Of a DNA stretch of 20,698 nucleotides, positions 7,871-14,931 are shown one piece after another (position 1 is the stretch's first letter; every line of letters begins with the position of its first letter). The DNA is from Thermoplasmata archaeon. Its GTDB lineage: Archaea; Thermoplasmatota; Thermoplasmata; Thermoplasmatales; Thermoplasmataceae. The stretch lies in assembly GCA_021850505.1 (NCBI GenBank), contig JAJZLW010000071.1, positions 21,163-41,860 on the forward strand, read 5' to 3'. The notes under the pieces are model-generated. The model was given only the letters and a program-made list of their open reading frames with translations. It was not told the origin of the DNA and ran no database searches. A program made the position numbers and the translations under genes.

Positions 7871-7899
7871 ATATCACTGAATCCTTAAAAGAGTGATAT
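7871..7899 (+). promoter_or_regulatory. hemQ-like promoter: inverted repeat flanking a TATA-like core
   Basis: ATATCACT at 7871-7878 and AGTGATAT at 7892-7899 are perfect 8-bp reverse complements. Equivalent positions are 21 bp apart, about two helical turns, so both arms face one side of the DNA. The core between them holds CTTAAAAG at 7884-7891, centred about 26 nt before the ATG at 7913, a usable archaeal TATA box. A second TATA-like GATATAAAT overlaps the right arm but would start transcription inside the gene. This is a plausible operator for a dimeric regulator controlling hemQ-thiI. Confidence 0.45.
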
Positions 7900-7912
7900 A
7901 AATTACCATTTT

Positions 7913-8596
7913 ATGTCGAAGGAATCCGATCCCATTTACATGGAGGTATTCTCATTAGATTTCAGGCCAAGCTTTTACAGAGTCTCGCGTGAGCAGAAAG
8001 AGAATCTTCTCATGGAGATAAACCAGACTCTCTCTGCATTCAGGGACGGCGAGGTATCGTTAAAACTATACAGATCGATAAGGTATGATGCATCCTTTAT
8101 AGTATGGCTCTGTACACACAGTGCAGACAGGATTGGCGATCTCGCTTCAGCCCTTAAGACCAGCAGCAAGGGATTTGTAAAGATTGTCATGGGGCTGTTT
8201 TCCATTTATGATGAATCACCGTATCTGAAGAAGGGTGTTTCTCTTGACGATACCGTGAAAGAAGCGTCAGGGAAATATATTGTTGCTTACCCGATGTCAA
8301 AGTCCAATGACTGGTACCAGTTGCCATACGAAGAGAGGAAATCCATAATGGCAGAACACATCGGGACAGCACTGTCACATCCTGATAACAAAGGCATCAG
8401 GTCATACACAACCTACAGTTTTGGCATATCAGATTCAGAATTTGTTGTTATATACGAAGTCGAAAACCTGGTTTCCTGGTCCAGAGTGACACAGAAACTC
8501 CGCGAGGTAAAGGCGAGAAAGTGGATCACATCTGAAACGCCTGTTCTTGTCGGATACAGGATAGACAGAATCGAGTTTCCCGGTGGAGGTCACTGA
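7913..8596 (+). CDS. hemQ: HemQ/chlorite-dismutase-family protein, probable coproheme decarboxylase
   Basis: A 227-residue member of the chlorite dismutase-like family. In Firmicutes and Actinobacteria the HemQ (ChdC) branch decarboxylates iron-coproporphyrin III to heme b using peroxide. The C-terminal half carries the family block: Y126 and K130 in AYPMSKSNDWYQLP, W134, and H149 in MAEHIG, fifteen residues after the Trp. These match the catalytic Tyr, the Lys, the Trp and the proximal heme-binding His of Geobacillus HemQ; the loop between K130 and W134 is four residues shorter. SFGISDSEFVVIYE and ETPVLVGYR complete the pattern. The stop codon abuts the thiI start. Whether it binds heme here is unproven: many archaeal members of this family are uncharacterised. 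Confidence 0.85.
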   Translation: MSKESDPIYMEVFSLDFRPSFYRVSREQKENLLMEINQTLSAFRDGEVSLKLYRSIRYDASFIVWLCTHSADRIGDLASALKTSSKGFVKIVMGLFSIYDESPYLKKGVSLDDTVKEASGKYIVAYPMSKSNDWYQLPYEERKSIMAEHIGTALSHPDNKGIRSYTTYSFGISDSEFVVIYEVENLVSWSRVTQKLREVKARKWITSETPVLVGYRIDRIEFPGGGH

Positions 8597-8599
8597 TTG
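8585..8599 (+). promoter_or_regulatory. Shine-Dalgarno and TGA-TTG junction deciding the thiI start
   Basis: GGAGGT at 8585-8590 lies six bases before TTG at 8597, which directly follows the hemQ TGA (8594-8596). The motif lies inside the last hemQ codons, so thiI translation is probably reinitiated or coupled. Confidence 0.7.
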
Positions 8600-10045
8600 G
8601 TATTATTCATAGTGAGATATTCGGAAATAGGCCTTAAAGGACCAAAAAAACGATCCGAGATGGAGAGGAGGCTGATAACCAACATCAGATCCGCACTCGA
8701 TAATATGGATATAAAAATAACGAAGGAAAGAGGCAGGCTGTTTGTTGAGGCATTGAACGAATCGGATGCCATGCGTGTACAGGAATTGCTCTCACATGTG
8801 TTTGGCATTAAATCCTTCTCTAAATGCAAAAAGGTAAAATTCCCCGCACTTGATGATTTAATCGATCTTTCTGTCAAGGAATTCAGGGATTTCGTGAAGG
8901 AAAAAAAATTTGCAGTCAGGGTGCGGAGGACCGGGGACCACGATTTTTCCTCGATCCAGGTCGAGAGGTTGCTTGGGGAGAGGCTCTATCCATTCTCATC
9001 CGGTGTTAACCTGAAGAACCCTGAAGCTGAGATCCAGATGGAGATAAGGGAAAACACGGCATATCTTTACAATGAGATCATTCAGGGTCCCGGTGGATTT
9101 CCCATTGGTACACAGGGAAGAATGGTGTCGCTCGTTTCCGGCGGAATTGATTCACCTGTTGCGTCCTGGATGCTTATGAAGCGCGGCTGCCAGATAGATG
9201 TTGTCTTCTGCTCACTTGCTTCTCCAATAGATACCCTTGAATTTCTTGGAACAGTAAAGCCTCTTGCTGATGCGTGGTCACATGGTTCTGAAATGAGGGT
9301 CCACATCTTCGACTGTTCACCACTCGTAGATTTAATGATCCATGGCCAAGGTTTCCCGCATCCAAACGTCGGCTTCAAGAAGTTCATATACGAAGTTGCA
9401 GAAAAGGTTGCGGAAAGGATTGGCGCATATGGCATAATAACAGGGGAATCAATCGGGCAGGTATCTTCCCAGACAGCTGAGAATCTGGCTGCCCTCTCGG
9501 CGACGGTCAAGCTCCCGGTACACCGGCCACTTATTGGTTTTGATAAGGATGAAATCGTTGATATGGCGAAGAGAATCGGCACTTTTCCCAGGGAAAGCCT
9601 TGGCGAATTCTGCTCCATTTTCTCCCTTAATCCAAGCGTATCAATCAAGAGAGAGGAACTTGAAAGCGATAATGTCAGCGAACATGTCTTCGATGCAGTA
9701 TTGAAGAGCGAAATTGTACTTGGAAAATTGCAGCTTGATGGATACATTCATGACCTCAGATCATTTGATTTGAGGAATCCATCTTTTATGGAAGGATCTG
9801 TAATAGTTGACTTAAGGGATGAGACCAAATACAGAGAATGGCATCCTCAGGGGGCGATCAATTATCCTATATCAATCGTTGATGAACTACCCGGAAAGTA
9901 CGGTTTTGACAAGACTTTCCTGTTCTACTGTTCTCAGGGACTGATGAGTGCATACGCCTCCTCGAAGCTTACAAAATTAGGCGCAAAATCAATATTTACC
10001 GACGAAAAAAAATTAAAGAAAATTTTTGAAATGAGAAAAAAATAA
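8597..10045 (+). CDS. thiI: ThiI: tRNA 4-thiouridine synthase with C-terminal rhodanese domain
   Basis: A 482-residue protein that adenylates U8 of tRNA and transfers sulfur to make 4-thiouridine; it may also serve thiazole synthesis. In order: an N-terminal ferredoxin-like and THUMP region (VRYSEIGLKGPKKR at 6-19; RVRRTGDHDFSS at 108-119), the PP-loop SGGIDSPVAS at 181-190, GESIGQVSSQT at 283-293, the conserved C339 in EFCSIFSLNPS, and a rhodanese domain from about 400 with C445 in FYCSQGLMSAY. C339 and C445 match the disulfide pair C344/C456 of E. coli ThiI, whose length is also 482. Most archaeal ThiI proteins, such as the methanogen type, lack the rhodanese domain. The start is TTG at 8597 with a strong Shine-Dalgarno. 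A T-rich tract follows the stop. Confidence 0.95.
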   Translation: MVLFIVRYSEIGLKGPKKRSEMERRLITNIRSALDNMDIKITKERGRLFVEALNESDAMRVQELLSHVFGIKSFSKCKKVKFPALDDLIDLSVKEFRDFVKEKKFAVRVRRTGDHDFSSIQVERLLGERLYPFSSGVNLKNPEAEIQMEIRENTAYLYNEIIQGPGGFPIGTQGRMVSLVSGGIDSPVASWMLMKRGCQIDVVFCSLASPIDTLEFLGTVKPLADAWSHGSEMRVHIFDCSPLVDLMIHGQGFPHPNVGFKKFIYEVAEKVAERIGAYGIITGESIGQVSSQTAENLAALSATVKLPVHRPLIGFDKDEIVDMAKRIGTFPRESLGEFCSIFSLNPSVSIKREELESDNVSEHVFDAVLKSEIVLGKLQLDGYIHDLRSFDLRNPSFMEGSVIVDLRDETKYREWHPQGAINYPISIVDELPGKYGFDKTFLFYCSQGLMSAYASSKLTKLGAKSIFTDEKKLKKIFEMRKK

Positions 10046-10079
10046 TAAAAAATTAGAAATTATTTCAGTTTTATTTTTT
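10036..10079. terminator. Bidirectional T-rich terminator between thiI and the surface-protein gene
   Basis: In the plus direction the run TTTTATTTTTT at 10069-10079 follows the thiI stop. In the minus direction the A-rich stretch 10035-10052 reads as two T runs after the stop of the surface-protein gene at 10071. T-rich tracts without a hairpin are the usual intrinsic terminators of archaea, so this short spacer probably ends both convergent transcripts. Confidence 0.55.
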
Positions 10080-11825
10080 GCCGCTCTTCCTGACAGCAAC
10101 TGCTATCAGGGAAATTACTGCAATGACTGCCACAACTCCAAGGATTGCATATAGATCGCCCTGGCTGATTCCTGAGGTCACAGAAGGAGCTGATCCTGAT
10201 ATGACCAGCGTGTGGTAGGAGAAGTGCGGTATGTGGAATATGATAAGCATTCCACTCGATACTTTTATGACTGCATAGGAAGCTGTGGTGTTTGAAGTCG
10301 CATTTATGACGCCGTTGGCAGTCTGGACGCCAACACTTACACCATCAAATGTCAAATGCAGTGATGAGTCTGTTGCAATTACAGAATTTGATATGAAAAT
10401 CGCCACGTTTGTACCAAGATGATGACCTGCTTCCGCTGAGAGATCTATAGTGACCCTGCCATTCGTGATGTTTGCAACTACAGAATGCACCGTGGTGTTT
10501 ACGTCTATAGTAACAGATGCGTTGGTACTGCTTCCATCGCTGATCGATATGACAGCCGCTATCCTGCCGGTCGCAAGTGCCTTCTCAACCGCTGATAATG
10601 CGCCGCTCAGTCTGCCCTGCAGTCCCGGTGGTGCAACAAGTGTAAGTCTTGCAGTGCCGTTAGTTGTTATATTGACATGGCTCCCTGTAATGTTTGCCAT
10701 TGCGCCCTGTATGAAAATATATGCGGTGATGCCGTTTCCTGTTATCTCAACAGCCTGGGGTCCAGCCTGTATGTTCCCATTCATTTGCATGTCTGTGTTT
10801 GCTGCCATATAAGCTGAGTCAACTGAATCCTGCTGAGAAACTGAGAGGTCGGTTCCTGGTGTTTTGATAATCTTGGCACTTATGTTGTTTCCAAGAAGCA
10901 GGTGAAGTGTTCCGTTATCCAGAATCATTCCAGTCTGCAACACCTTGTTGTCATGGATCCCGATAATGAACGTATTGTTTGCATAGACAAACAGTGAACC
11001 GAGTGTGATTGGAACATTTGGAGGAATGGAAGGCAGAACGCTGGATCCAGTCATAAGCGAACCATTTCCGGTTGCGTATAGAGATGAGAACAGGACTGTA
11101 TTTTCCATTCTGTAGGTTATGCTTGAAAAAACTCCATCAGAGAATGTGAAGTTCGTATATTTGCCCGAAACAAAGCCTGTGGTCGCGTTATAGTTGAACT
11201 TGTCGTTGTTAAGGTACTTGTAACTGCTGACAGCCTTTACAAACCTGTCGAAGGATATGATCCCGACCAGTGTGTATCCAGAGGACTGGAATGTAACCTG
11301 GCTGGATGATCCCTTCATCTGCGCGTTAGAAATTATGAAGAATGTTGTGTTGTTCACCACGATAGAATAGGCAGTTGACTGCATATTTCCATAAGTATCA
11401 GACGAGAAACCCATTCCGTCCATCATTACTCCGACCTGAGAATTGAAATCGACTCTTACAGGTACGGGTATTGCTGTTAACGAAATGTTCACCGCTGAAT
11501 CCATGTGGTTCGCCATTACCAGGAAAACCGAATTCTGAGAACTGTTCAGTATTGTTGCGTTCTTCATCCCAACGAAATTCATCCCTGTCATCAGGGGCAA
11601 ACCGAGCTTCCCGGAATCGTTTACATTCAATTCCGTAGCCAAGAGCAAATTACCATTTTCGCCTTTGTATGATAGGTCTGTGATAGTGCTGGTTGTTGTA
11701 TTCAATCCATAGCTGTAATAGCCAGTGGACTGGGTGTTCGTAGATGTGTTAGCAAATGATGTCCCTCCAACAGCGAGCAGAAGGAGGGGGATTATAGCTA
11801 TCAATGCTATGATTTTGCTGTTCAT
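10071..11825 (-). CDS. Large secreted or membrane-anchored Thr/Ser/Asn-rich surface protein, function unknown
   Basis: I do not recognise this protein by family. It has a signal peptide (lysine, then IIALIAIIPLLLLAVGG, ending near SFA before NTST), a long extracytoplasmic part rich in Thr, Ser, Asn, Gly and Val, and one C-terminal membrane helix of about 21 residues (YAILGVVAVIAVISLIAVAV) followed by the basic tail RKSGKK, so it should sit outside the cell anchored by its C-terminus. More than 20 N-x-S/T sequons suggest heavy N-glycosylation. It has no cysteine motif or catalytic signature that I can see. The start is placed at ATG 11825 (584 residues), as the TATA box then has the right spacing; ATG 11840 adds five residues. 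It could be an S-layer-like or adhesive protein. Confidence 0.75.
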   Translation of the reverse strand: MNSKIIALIAIIPLLLLAVGGTSFANTSTNTQSTGYYSYGLNTTTSTITDLSYKGENGNLLLATELNVNDSGKLGLPLMTGMNFVGMKNATILNSSQNSVFLVMANHMDSAVNISLTAIPVPVRVDFNSQVGVMMDGMGFSSDTYGNMQSTAYSIVVNNTTFFIISNAQMKGSSSQVTFQSSGYTLVGIISFDRFVKAVSSYKYLNNDKFNYNATTGFVSGKYTNFTFSDGVFSSITYRMENTVLFSSLYATGNGSLMTGSSVLPSIPPNVPITLGSLFVYANNTFIIGIHDNKVLQTGMILDNGTLHLLLGNNISAKIIKTPGTDLSVSQQDSVDSAYMAANTDMQMNGNIQAGPQAVEITGNGITAYIFIQGAMANITGSHVNITTNGTARLTLVAPPGLQGRLSGALSAVEKALATGRIAAVISISDGSSTNASVTIDVNTTVHSVVANITNGRVTIDLSAEAGHHLGTNVAIFISNSVIATDSSLHLTFDGVSVGVQTANGVINATSNTTASYAVIKVSSGMLIIFHIPHFSYHTLVISGSAPSVTSGISQGDLYAILGVVAVIAVISLIAVAVRKSGKK

Positions 11826-11840
11826 CAAATCCAGATTCAT

Positions 11841-11879
11841 GGGTATATATATTGTTATATTGGTACGTTATTGTACCAA
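11841..11879 (-). promoter_or_regulatory. Promoter and inverted repeat of the surface-protein gene
   Basis: On the minus strand AATATATATA at about 11851-11842 is centred some 23 nt before ATG 11825, which argues for that start over ATG 11840. Just upstream, TTGGTAC at 11860-11866 and GTACCAA at 11873-11879 (plus-strand reading) form a perfect 7-bp inverted repeat with a 6-nt spacer, directly after the stop of the upstream LOG-like gene. It could be an operator or an RNA hairpin at the 3' end of that gene. Confidence 0.45.
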
Positions 11880-11881
11880 AA

Positions 11882-12391
11882 TTATTGTTCAGCTGACTCT
11901 TCAGAAATGTTATGGTCTCGGAATTTCTTTGCGTGAATTTTTGCTAATGCAACAGCCTCCTCGGGTGTTTTGCACTCAATATAGTTGCCGTTCTCGTGAC
12001 CCACATCAAGATGATGGACTTTGCCAAGGGCAAGTACCGTCCTCATGGAAGATAGTGCAAAATAGAGTTCGCTCATAGTGCCTGCAGCACCGTCTATTGC
12101 TATAACAACCTCACCTCCGCGGATCACGAGAAAATTCCTTGCATATCCGATACCAGTTGGTATTTTTACCGTCAGATATTCATTGCCGTTTGCAGTTGTG
12201 AAACCTGGCAGGATACCGACAGATATGCCACCCGCTTCTTTAGCGCCCTTTGCAACTGCCTCCATTACACCGGTCAAACCGCCGCAAAGTACAACTGCTC
12301 CCTCCTTCGCCAGAAGATAGCCCGTCCTGTATGCAATATCGTAATGATAACTATCAGGATTGCTACCACCTATGACTGAAACGTTAAACAT
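11882..12391 (-). CDS. TIGR00725/LOG-like Rossmann protein
   Basis: A 169-residue protein of the TIGR00725 group in the LOG/SLOG superfamily, a Rossmann-like fold that binds nucleotides or their derivatives. Seen are VIGGSNPDS near 6-14, VVLCGGLTGVMEAVAKGAKEAGG at about 33-55, IPTGIGYARNFLVI near 77-90 and DGAAGTMSELYFAL at 100-113. In classical LOG phosphoribohydrolases the last block is PGGxGTxxE; here Pro-Gly are replaced by Asp-Gly-Ala-Ala while the GT and the Glu remain. Cytokinin-riboside hydrolase activity is therefore not implied; a nucleotide sensor or another nucleotide hydrolase is equally possible. The C-terminal tail from about residue 126 is charged. It has its own promoter. Confidence 0.82.
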   Translation of the reverse strand: MFNVSVIGGSNPDSYHYDIAYRTGYLLAKEGAVVLCGGLTGVMEAVAKGAKEAGGISVGILPGFTTANGNEYLTVKIPTGIGYARNFLVIRGGEVVIAIDGAAGTMSELYFALSSMRTVLALGKVHHLDVGHENGNYIECKTPEEAVALAKIHAKKFRDHNISEESAEQ

Positions 12392-12410
12392 CCCCAGTCA
12401 TTGCAAGATG

Positions 12411-12422
12411 GCTTAAAGTATA
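12411..12422 (-). promoter_or_regulatory. TATA box of the LOG-like gene
   Basis: On the minus strand TATACTTTAAGC at 12422-12411 is centred about 26 nt before ATG 12391, predicting a leaderless or near-leaderless mRNA. The divergent rhodanese gene starts about 110 bp away; a TTTAAA-containing stretch at 12441-12449 could serve it. Confidence 0.5.
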
Positions 12423-12500
12423 TTCGGCCCTCGGCATTACCGTTTAAATCGACTAAAAGGATTATTAGAGGAAAATCATTATACCATCCGTAAAGGGAAC

Positions 12501-12872
12501 ATGAACAGCCGCAGAATTCAACAGTTTACGCCTGCAGAGGTGCAGGCGATGATTGAGGAGGATGGAGAATCCATAGCGTTTATTGATGTCAGGGAGCCAT
12601 GGGAATATGCCAGTGATACCGGTCATGTAAAAGGCTCTATTCTGATACCCATGAATCAGATCCCGGATAACATTGAAAGGATAAGAGAAATGGCACGTGA
12701 AAAAAAGATAGGAATTATATGCAACAGTGGTCACCGCAGCTACTATGCGACATCCTTCCTTGTCGACAATAAAATTGAAAATGTGTTTAATATTGAGGGG
12801 GGAATAATAAAGTGGCTTCTCTCCGACCTGGGGGTAGAATACGGTGATGCAGGATCAGACAAGTCTGATTAA
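12501..12872 (+). CDS. Single-domain rhodanese (sulfurtransferase)
   Basis: A 123-residue rhodanese-homology domain. The active-site loop is C74-NSGH-R79 followed by S (CNSGHRSYYA), the six-residue CxxxxR loop that can hold a persulfide; FIDVREPWEY at 27-36 is the conserved upstream block and NVFNIEGGIIKW the C-terminal one. It is cytoplasmic, with no signal peptide. It likely transfers sulfane sulfur to thiols or proteins, partner unknown. Its 3' end overlaps the start of the glycerate kinase gene by about 26 bases, so the two are co-transcribed. The window also holds a second rhodanese domain at the end of ThiI, with a different loop sequence. Confidence 0.9.
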   Translation: MNSRRIQQFTPAEVQAMIEEDGESIAFIDVREPWEYASDTGHVKGSILIPMNQIPDNIERIREMAREKKIGIICNSGHRSYYATSFLVDNKIENVFNIEGGIIKWLLSDLGVEYGDAGSDKSD

Positions 12873-14160
12873 AAACCTGAAGGAAATTGCGATTAACGAG
12901 CGGAGGATATATGCACTGAACATCCTGCAGCGCTCTTTCTATGACCTTGATCCTGCAATGATTATCCAGAGCTCAGACAAACTTGCAAATCTCATACCTG
13001 GCGATACCCCGAAATTCTATGTTGCCGGCATCGGCAAGGCCGCAGAAAAAATGTATTCCGGGATAAGCGGAAGATTTGGTGACTTTATTGAGAAAGCACT
13101 GATAATCATTCCTGAAGATGATACTGTTTCCATTAAGGACGACAGGCTCTCAGTGCTCAGGGGGACTCATCCTTTCCCGTCTGAAAAAAGCATTGACTCT
13201 GGTTTGAAATTACTGGATTTCATATCGAAGACTGAAAAAGGGAGTACGATCCTCTTTCTAATTTCCGGCGGTGGTTCAGCGATTTTCGAGGTCCCAGACA
13301 AATCATATCAACTCAAGGATATTCTCGAAATCACAAAGTGTCTCATGAATTCAGGTGCTGACATTAACGACCTCAACACAGTCAGGATATCCCTGTCTGC
13401 AGTCAAAGGCGGCAAATTATTGAATTTCCTTAAGGATAGAAGGATCATTGCATTATACATATCAGACGTGCCTTTTGATAATCTTTCCTACATAGCATCC
13501 GGTCCCCTTATACCAATGGATGTGCATGAAAAACCTTCGGACATACTAAGGAAATATTCATGCCAGGGGAATGACAATAGATACAAGGATCTTAAGTATG
13601 AAAAGCCCGTCTTCTCAGGCGATATCAAGCATCTCCTGATATTGCGCAATTACGACTTTGTTTCAGATCTTGCATCTTACCTGAGAAATGATGGGTATGA
13701 TGTTCTTGACATTGGATCAAGCATTGGCGGCGATGTGGGTTATTTTGCGGAACAACTTGTCAGGCTAATCAGGGATTATTACGCGATACGCAGAAGACCA
13801 TTCTGGTTTGTTGGCGGCGGTGAGACGACGGTAAATGTTCATGGCAATGGGTACGGTGGAAGGAGCCAGCAATGCAGCCTGATGGTAATGGAGAAGATGC
13901 GTCCTGATGAAGATTTCCTCTATATTTCCGCCGGAACTGATGGAATAGACGGTCGCAGCGAAGCCATGGGCGGCATAGTTGATTCTGATATCAAGAAGAA
14001 AATAGACAGTCAATCCCTGAAATCAAGCATCGACGGCAATGATAGTTATACTCTTCTCAGCAGGCATAACTCCGCAATAATATCGGGCAGAACTGGCAAT
14101 AACGTATCCGATATCTTCCTGGGCTATTATGATGGCGGTAAAGCGGAGGCTGGAAACTGA
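12847..14160 (+). CDS. Glycerate 2-kinase (MOFRL family)
   Basis: A 437-residue ATP-dependent glycerate kinase of the class II/MOFRL type. In Thermoplasma and Picrophilus such enzymes make 2-phosphoglycerate from glycerate in the non-phosphorylative Entner-Doudoroff pathway. Family marks are GIGKAAEKM near 61-69, LFLISGGGSAIFEVP near 136-150, a central VRISLSAVKGGKL block near 179-191, and the C-terminal MOFRL domain with VGGGETTVNVHGNGYGGRSQQ near 322-342 and SAGTDGIDG near 361-369. Length fits the family. ATG 12847 is chosen; GTG 12844 directly before it is an equal alternative. It overlaps the rhodanese gene and its stop abuts the trmI start, so the three form one operon, though no metabolic link is obvious. 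Confidence 0.9.
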   Translation: MQDQTSLIKNLKEIAINERRIYALNILQRSFYDLDPAMIIQSSDKLANLIPGDTPKFYVAGIGKAAEKMYSGISGRFGDFIEKALIIIPEDDTVSIKDDRLSVLRGTHPFPSEKSIDSGLKLLDFISKTEKGSTILFLISGGGSAIFEVPDKSYQLKDILEITKCLMNSGADINDLNTVRISLSAVKGGKLLNFLKDRRIIALYISDVPFDNLSYIASGPLIPMDVHEKPSDILRKYSCQGNDNRYKDLKYEKPVFSGDIKHLLILRNYDFVSDLASYLRNDGYDVLDIGSSIGGDVGYFAEQLVRLIRDYYAIRRRPFWFVGGGETTVNVHGNGYGGRSQQCSLMVMEKMRPDEDFLYISAGTDGIDGRSEAMGGIVDSDIKKKIDSQSLKSSIDGNDSYTLLSRHNSAIISGRTGNNVSDIFLGYYDGGKAEAGN

Positions 14161-14163
14161 TTG
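14145..14163 (+). promoter_or_regulatory. Shine-Dalgarno and TGA-TTG junction deciding the trmI start
   Basis: GGAGG at 14145-14149 is followed 11 bases later by TTG at 14161, which directly follows the TGA of the glycerate kinase gene (14158-14160). The arrangement is the same as at the hemQ-thiI junction. Confidence 0.6.
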
Positions 14164-14922
14164 AAGACGATTATTTTTCCAGACGGTGTCGCACTTCTCG
14201 ATGAAACCAGGAAGGAGGTCACATTCAGGAATACGATATCCAAGCTGCCTCAGAATTCCTCACCCGGCCTGGGCGATATAGTTATAATTGATGGGCGGTC
14301 CGGTATTGTGACTGAATACAACCCTGCAATTTATGGAAACGTATCCGGTAAGGTCACACAGACAATCAAACCACATGATTTTGCATATATGGTAGAAATG
14401 TCAGGCATCCACGGCGGCAGCACAGTACTCGAATCCGGGGTCGGTAGCGGGCAGCTGACTGCTGCTTTACTTTGGGCGGTCGGCACTGGTGGATCAGTTG
14501 TAAGCGTGGACCTCAGCGAAAGAAATTTGCAGATCGCAAGGGAAAACCTGTCTTTGCATCATGACATCAGCAACTGGAGGCCTGTCCTCGGGGATATTGG
14601 GAATTTTTCATCGGACATTTTATTCGATTCTGTTTTCCTGGATATACCTGACCCATGGAATTATGCTGATAAAGTGAAAAAAATACTTAAGGCCGGGCAC
14701 CACCTTGTAACATATTCGCCAAATTTCAACCAGACTGAGAAGACCGTCATTTCTTACCAGGAAGCCGGATTTGTGCATATTGAAACATGCGAGATCCTGA
14801 AAAGAAACCTTCTTGTTCGCCATGGCATGACGAGGCCTTCAAGCGAAATGCTCGGTCATACTGCATTCATAAGCCATTTAATCAATTCGACCGGCTTCAC
14901 ATCAAGGGCAACCAAGAGGTGA
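14161..14922 (+). CDS. trmI: tRNA (adenine-N1)-methyltransferase TrmI
   Basis: A 253-residue SAM-dependent methyltransferase that makes m1A in the T-loop of tRNA (position 58, in archaea also 57), helping tRNA stability at heat. An N-terminal beta domain precedes GKVTQTIKPHDFAYMV near 63-78; motif I is LESGVGSGQLT at 90-100, the SAM-ribose acidic residue lies in VVSVDLSERN, and the catalytic-site block is FLDIPDPWNY at 159-168. YSPNFNQTEK near 185-194 replaces the common PTxxQ form. RHGMTRPSSEMLGHTAFI near 220-237 is the C-terminal family block. The start is TTG at 14161 after the kinase TGA. Its stop is nine bases from the convergent MFS gene stop. Other RNA methyltransferases are less likely given all blocks match. 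Confidence 0.92.
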   Translation: MKTIIFPDGVALLDETRKEVTFRNTISKLPQNSSPGLGDIVIIDGRSGIVTEYNPAIYGNVSGKVTQTIKPHDFAYMVEMSGIHGGSTVLESGVGSGQLTAALLWAVGTGGSVVSVDLSERNLQIARENLSLHHDISNWRPVLGDIGNFSSDILFDSVFLDIPDPWNYADKVKKILKAGHHLVTYSPNFNQTEKTVISYQEAGFVHIETCEILKRNLLVRHGMTRPSSEMLGHTAFISHLINSTGFTSRATKR

Positions 14923-14931
14923 TGTTTGTCA

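Noticed and set aside
9082..9747. A 221-codon open frame on the minus strand
   Set aside because: It lies opposite thiI, whose PP-loop and cysteine motifs are intact; the minus-strand product has no recognisable domain and is a mirror of codon bias.
10450..10812. A 120-codon hydrophobic plus-strand frame
   Set aside because: The hydrophobicity arises from reading the complement of Thr/Asn/Val-rich codons of the surface-protein gene; no start signal.
6894..11879. The GGTAT/ATACC repeat before the DMT gene and the GGTAC/GTACC repeat before the surface-protein gene as one regulon site
   Set aside because: The arms share only GGTA/TACC and the spacers differ (7 and 6); the likeness is within chance.
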